Made by a program: the position numbers and the translations under genes. From the NCBI GenBank assembly GCA_023438965.1, contig JAEXPB010000567.1, positions 1 through 8,919 of the forward strand: a stretch of 8,919 nt of DNA, written 5' to 3'. Positions 6,356 through 8,919 of this stretch are shown here, one piece after another (the stretch's first letter is position 1; each line of letters opens with the position of its first letter). Under the pieces are notes generated by a model, which worked only from the letters and a program-made list of their open reading frames with translations, made no database searches and was not told the origin of the DNA. This stretch comes from Bacillota bacterium. GTDB lineage: Bacteria > Bacillota > Clostridia > Saccharofermentanales > UBA5734.

Positions 6356-8014
6356 ATGAATTTCGATCAGAAATTGAATGCCCTGATGCATCTATTCAAG
6401 ATTAGCAACAGCCAGCTGGCCCGGGGCATTAATGTTGATGCTTCGTTGGTCAGCCGCTGGAAGTCCGGCGAACGGAAAATATCCATCAATTCGCCGCATA
6501 TCCCGGTTTTAGCCACTTACTTTCTCCACTTGAACGCCTATCAGTACCAGCGGGAGTACCTGGAGCGCATCATCACAGCCCGGCTGCCGGAGAAGCAGCG
6601 GGTCGAGGAAGCGCAGCGGATTCATGTCCTGGCCGATTGGCTGGTATCCGAAGAGTCACCCGACCCCCAGCCGGACGAACAGCCGGAGCAACTGGCGCAA
6701 TCCGTCAGCCTGATCAACAATTTGTCAAACATCCTGATCGACCCGGGCAGTGTCCGAGCCAGCGTGATCCAGGCCATGGCCGCGGCCCAGCCGGCAGCTG
6801 CCGGACAGCCGGAAGCGGATTGGCAGCCGAACGCGCAGCCCGGCACGGCAGCAAGCTACGAGATCTTCGAGGGGCGCGCCGGTCGCCGGCAGGCGGTGAT
6901 CAATTTCCTGAACCAGGTATTGAATTCGGATAAACCGCTGGATATCCTGCTCACCAGTGAGGATGACACCCGCTGGATCACCGAAGACCGTAATTTCGCT
7001 GTGCTCTGGGCACAGCTGCTTGGTCAGGCGATAGCCCAGGGCCATCAAATCACCATTATCCATGTGCTCAGCCGCCGTATCGGAGAAATCATGACCATGT
7101 TGAATTACTGGATGCCGCTGCATATGGCCGGCCGCTTGAATTCCTATTTTTATCCGCGGTACGGCGAACGCCGGATCCGGCAGACCATGTTCATCGTCCG
7201 CGATCAGATGGCGCTGATTTCGCATAATATTGCTGACTATACCGGGCCGGAGTTGAATTTCGTCTACAACGACCTGCCCACCGTACAGCAATTCACCCGC
7301 CAGTTCATGGTCCATGTCGGTCAGTGCCGTCCTCTTTTTGCTGTTTTTACCGCTCAGAACGCCAAAGCTTATTTTGAACGTGTTCTCGAGTTGAGCAAAA
7401 AGCCGGGCGCGGTTTTTTGCATCCGTCATCAGTTGAACATCCGGCTCCTGTCGCCGATAATCCTGAGCCAGTATCTGCATAAGAACAGCGGCATGCTGTC
7501 CGAATCGCAACTGACCGCCTGGCTGGCCAGCCAGCAGCAGAGCTTCTATAATCAACTGGAACGTGAACCCTATGTCGATATCCTGCCCGTGTCCCTGCTG
7601 GAAAACATCCAGCAGCAGAAATACACCTATGTCGGTTGCTGCGAGACCTTCTCCGAGCGTCCGATCCAGATTCGAATGGCCGATACGCAGGCCTGGCTGC
7701 AGCAAACTGTCGACACCCTGCGTAAATACGACAACTATGAAGTTTATTTGTGCAGCGACACCCATGCCATCGATGATTTGCAGATCAATATCACTTACAA
7801 GGAAAATACCATCGCCCAGTTCGCATCCTCCGCGCGGGAGAAACGGTTGAATTCGATCATCCAGATCAGTGAGAACAACATCCTGCATTCCATGAGCTAC
7901 TACTTCGACAATTTCATCCAGCAAATCGCACCGTCCCTTCGCAACCGGAACGATGTCATCCTGCGATTGGAACGGCTGATTGCCAACCTCGCCGGATCGG
8001 CGACACGGAAGTGA
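6356..8014 (+). CDS. XRE-type helix-turn-helix protein with a large uncharacterised C-terminal region
   Basis: A probable DNA-binding regulator of 552 residues whose function I do not recognise. Residues about 3-45 form a lambda-repressor-like HTH (ISNSQLARGINVDASLVSRW). A helical segment follows (about 48-98), then a linker rich in Pro, Gln and Ala (about 99-168). A compact domain (about 175-292) has hydrophobic strands LDILLTSED, QITIIHVLSR and QTMFIVRDQMALIS, plus an LNYWMPLHMAGRLNSYFYP stretch. This looks like a phospholipase-D-like fold without HKD motifs, as in some sensor domains; that is inference. The remainder (about 300-552) is mixed and ends in a helical tail. No membrane segment is seen. 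The start at 6356 has GGAGG five bases upstream; an in-frame TTG at 6335 is less likely. The promoter is covered by the TGTCA array. No terminator separates it from the mutarotase gene 93 nt downstream. Confidence 0.85.
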   Translation: MNFDQKLNALMHLFKISNSQLARGINVDASLVSRWKSGERKISINSPHIPVLATYFLHLNAYQYQREYLERIITARLPEKQRVEEAQRIHVLADWLVSEESPDPQPDEQPEQLAQSVSLINNLSNILIDPGSVRASVIQAMAAAQPAAAGQPEADWQPNAQPGTAASYEIFEGRAGRRQAVINFLNQVLNSDKPLDILLTSEDDTRWITEDRNFAVLWAQLLGQAIAQGHQITIIHVLSRRIGEIMTMLNYWMPLHMAGRLNSYFYPRYGERRIRQTMFIVRDQMALISHNIADYTGPELNFVYNDLPTVQQFTRQFMVHVGQCRPLFAVFTAQNAKAYFERVLELSKKPGAVFCIRHQLNIRLLSPIILSQYLHKNSGMLSESQLTAWLASQQQSFYNQLEREPYVDILPVSLLENIQQQKYTYVGCCETFSERPIQIRMADTQAWLQQTVDTLRKYDNYEVYLCSDTHAIDDLQINITYKENTIAQFASSAREKRLNSIIQISENNILHSMSYYFDNFIQQIAPSLRNRNDVILRLERLIANLAGSATRK

Positions 8015-8107
8015 AATTGTTCCGACGCAGTGAGTCATCGCTAACCATTCTGTCATCCGCACTGGATAGTCAGCGCAGAAATAATGTCACCAAGGAGATC
8101 CATCAAC

Positions 8108-8446
8108 ATGAGTGAAAAGAACGCTACGCAGAGAGTCGCTTGGAAAGCCCGGATCAAGGCGGGAACCGAAGCCGAGTACATTCGCCGGCACGATGAGATC
8201 TGGCCGGAAATGACCGCGGTCCTGAACGATGCCGGTATCCGGAACTATTCGATCTGGCTGGTCGGTCTGGAATTGTTTGGTTATTACGAATGCGATGACA
8301 TGGATCTGGCCGCCCGCGTCCAGGCCGGCAGTCCGGTCGTCGACCGTTGGAACGAGTATATGAAGGACATCCTGATCATGGACTTCGACCCGGAAACCGG
8401 TGTGACACCGCCGTTGAAGCAGGTCTTTTTCCACGCCGGGAAGTAA
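8108..8446 (+). CDS. rhaM: L-rhamnose mutarotase
   Basis: A 112-residue member of the rhamnose mutarotase family (DUF718), which interconverts the alpha and beta anomers of L-rhamnose or a related sugar in the cytoplasm. Family motifs: EYIRRHDEIWPEMTAVL, with Tyr24 and the acid/base His28 matching Tyr18 and His22 of E. coli RhaM; NYSIWL; the RWNEYM segment with Trp81; and the C-terminal LKQVFF, like the LQEVFY of RhaM. It is about eight residues longer than E. coli RhaM, mostly at the N-terminus. The start at 8108 has AAGGAG ten bases upstream; the ATG at 8084 would put that SD site inside the gene. It is probably co-transcribed with the XRE-type regulator and is followed by a strong terminator. 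No isomerase, kinase or aldolase gene for rhamnose lies in the window. Confidence 0.92.
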   Translation: MSEKNATQRVAWKARIKAGTEAEYIRRHDEIWPEMTAVLNDAGIRNYSIWLVGLELFGYYECDDMDLAARVQAGSPVVDRWNEYMKDILIMDFDPETGVTPPLKQVFFHAGK

Positions 8447-8481
8447 GCCCGGTTCGATCTGTCATTGTTGCATGGCATCGG

Positions 8482-8524
8482 AAAAACGGACTCGCGTTAG
8501 CTATAGCCGCGTGAGTCCGTTTTT
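8482..8524 (+). terminator. Bidirectional Rho-independent terminator after rhaM
   Basis: The arms AACGGACTC (8485-8493) and GAGTCCGTT (8513-8521) form a perfect 9-bp stem, extended inward by a GCG/CGC stem after a small bulge. It is followed by a T-run (8520-8524) and preceded by AAAAA (8482-8486), so it can act on both strands. It closes the XRE-rhaM transcript. Confidence 0.9.
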
Positions 8525-8863
8525 ATGTAATAAATAATGTGTGTTTCAGCCAGGCTGAAGATTAAGCATTTTGGGTGTTTCAATGATTATAATCCCCCAA
8601 ATAACCTTTTTGGCGATTATGGTCGACGGCCTGCCAAGGCCGGTCTATCAGCGTTTTCGCGGTTAAATATCGATCGTATATCACTCATTTACGAATTATG
8701 ATTTTTGAATTGTCAAACCGTGATATTCATCGCAGCTGTAATACCGGCCTCGCAAGGATTGTTGGTCTATCGACAAAAGTGCCAATTGTCGATCATATTC
8801 ATCACCAGACGCATTTATAAGCGAATATGTTCATCGGCAGCCACAAGATGAAATAACCGGTTA
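8525..8863. other. AT-rich intergenic region with short inverted repeats, no gene recognised
   Basis: No reading frame of convincing length or composition is present, and the base composition is clearly more AT-rich than the genes. It contains perfect inverted repeats at 8545-8559 (TTCAGCC-A-GGCTGAA), 8627-8642 (CGGCC/GGCCG), 8704-8717 (TTTGA-ATTG-TCAAA), 8769-8793 (ATCGACAA/TTGTCGAT, 8-bp stem, 9-base loop) and 8852-8865 (AATAACCGGTTATT, which extends past the edge). ATATTCATC occurs at 8723 and 8795, with a variant at 8825, and GGTCTATC occurs at 8642 and 8764. None has a U-run, so no terminator is called. No convincing promoter was found. Confidence 0.5.
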
Positions 8864-8919
8864 TTAGCGGGCCGGCGAAGCAGGTTGTTCAAGGTCCCGG
8901 ATCTGGTCCAACAAAAACG
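8864..8919 (-). CDS. Possible 3' end of a minus-strand gene (partial)
   Basis: On the minus strand from the right edge one frame reads FLLDQIRDLEQPASPAR and stops at TAA (8864-8866). The segment is GC-richer than the intergenic DNA beside it and its codon and residue use resemble the genes in the window. Another frame is open further, to about 8816, but has unlikely composition. With only 17 codons, no family can be named, and the call rests on composition alone. Confidence 0.25.
   Translation of the reverse strand, partial: FLLDQIRDLEQPASPAR

Noticed and set aside
6725..8062. Long minus-strand open frame opposite the XRE-type gene
   Set aside because: The plus-strand gene has a consensus promoter, a GGAGG site and an HTH domain. 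The minus frame has shadow-like composition and no SD site.
1..8919. CRISPR array, tRNA or rRNA genes
   Set aside because: No regularly spaced long repeats and no cloverleaf or rRNA signature were seen by eye on either strand.

Overview
The window looks like the chromosome of a GC-rich member of the Bacillota, probably Clostridia. The evidence is the clostridial-style N-terminus of RpoB, strong Shine-Dalgarno (SD) sites at most starts, sigma-A type promoters, and a MntP and a CNNM/CBS/CorC protein of Bacillota type. This is my reading of the sequence; no search was run, and the genus is not resolved.

Layout. From position 1 to about 6180 all genes run on the minus strand, so they are transcribed right to left. 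In transcription order these are: mntP (manganese exporter); a CNNM/CBS/CorC transporter-like membrane protein whose end overlaps a HAD phosphatase, followed 22 nt later by a resolvase-like protein that has lost its catalytic serine; a membrane-anchored parvulin-type prolyl isomerase with its own promoter and terminator; and the first 222 codons of rpoB, which leaves the window at position 1. rpoB has its own consensus promoter and a leader of about 150 nt. The usual upstream genes rplJ/rplL are absent.

From 6356 rightwards the strand switches. A 552-residue protein with an N-terminal XRE-type helix-turn-helix and a large unrecognised C-terminal region is followed by an L-rhamnose mutarotase gene and a strong terminator. 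The mntP/XRE divergent gap holds a dense array of TGTCA/TGACA half-sites sitting exactly on the -35 and -10 of the XRE promoter, which strongly suggests autoregulation and possibly control of mntP.

The last ~340 bases before 8864 are AT-rich, carry several short inverted repeats and contain no convincing gene. A reading frame at the right edge may be the 3' end of another minus-strand gene.

The points most worth a second look are the XRE regulator with its operator array and mutarotase partner, the catalytically dead resolvase inside a housekeeping-type operon, and the detached rpoB with a palindrome over its -35 box.
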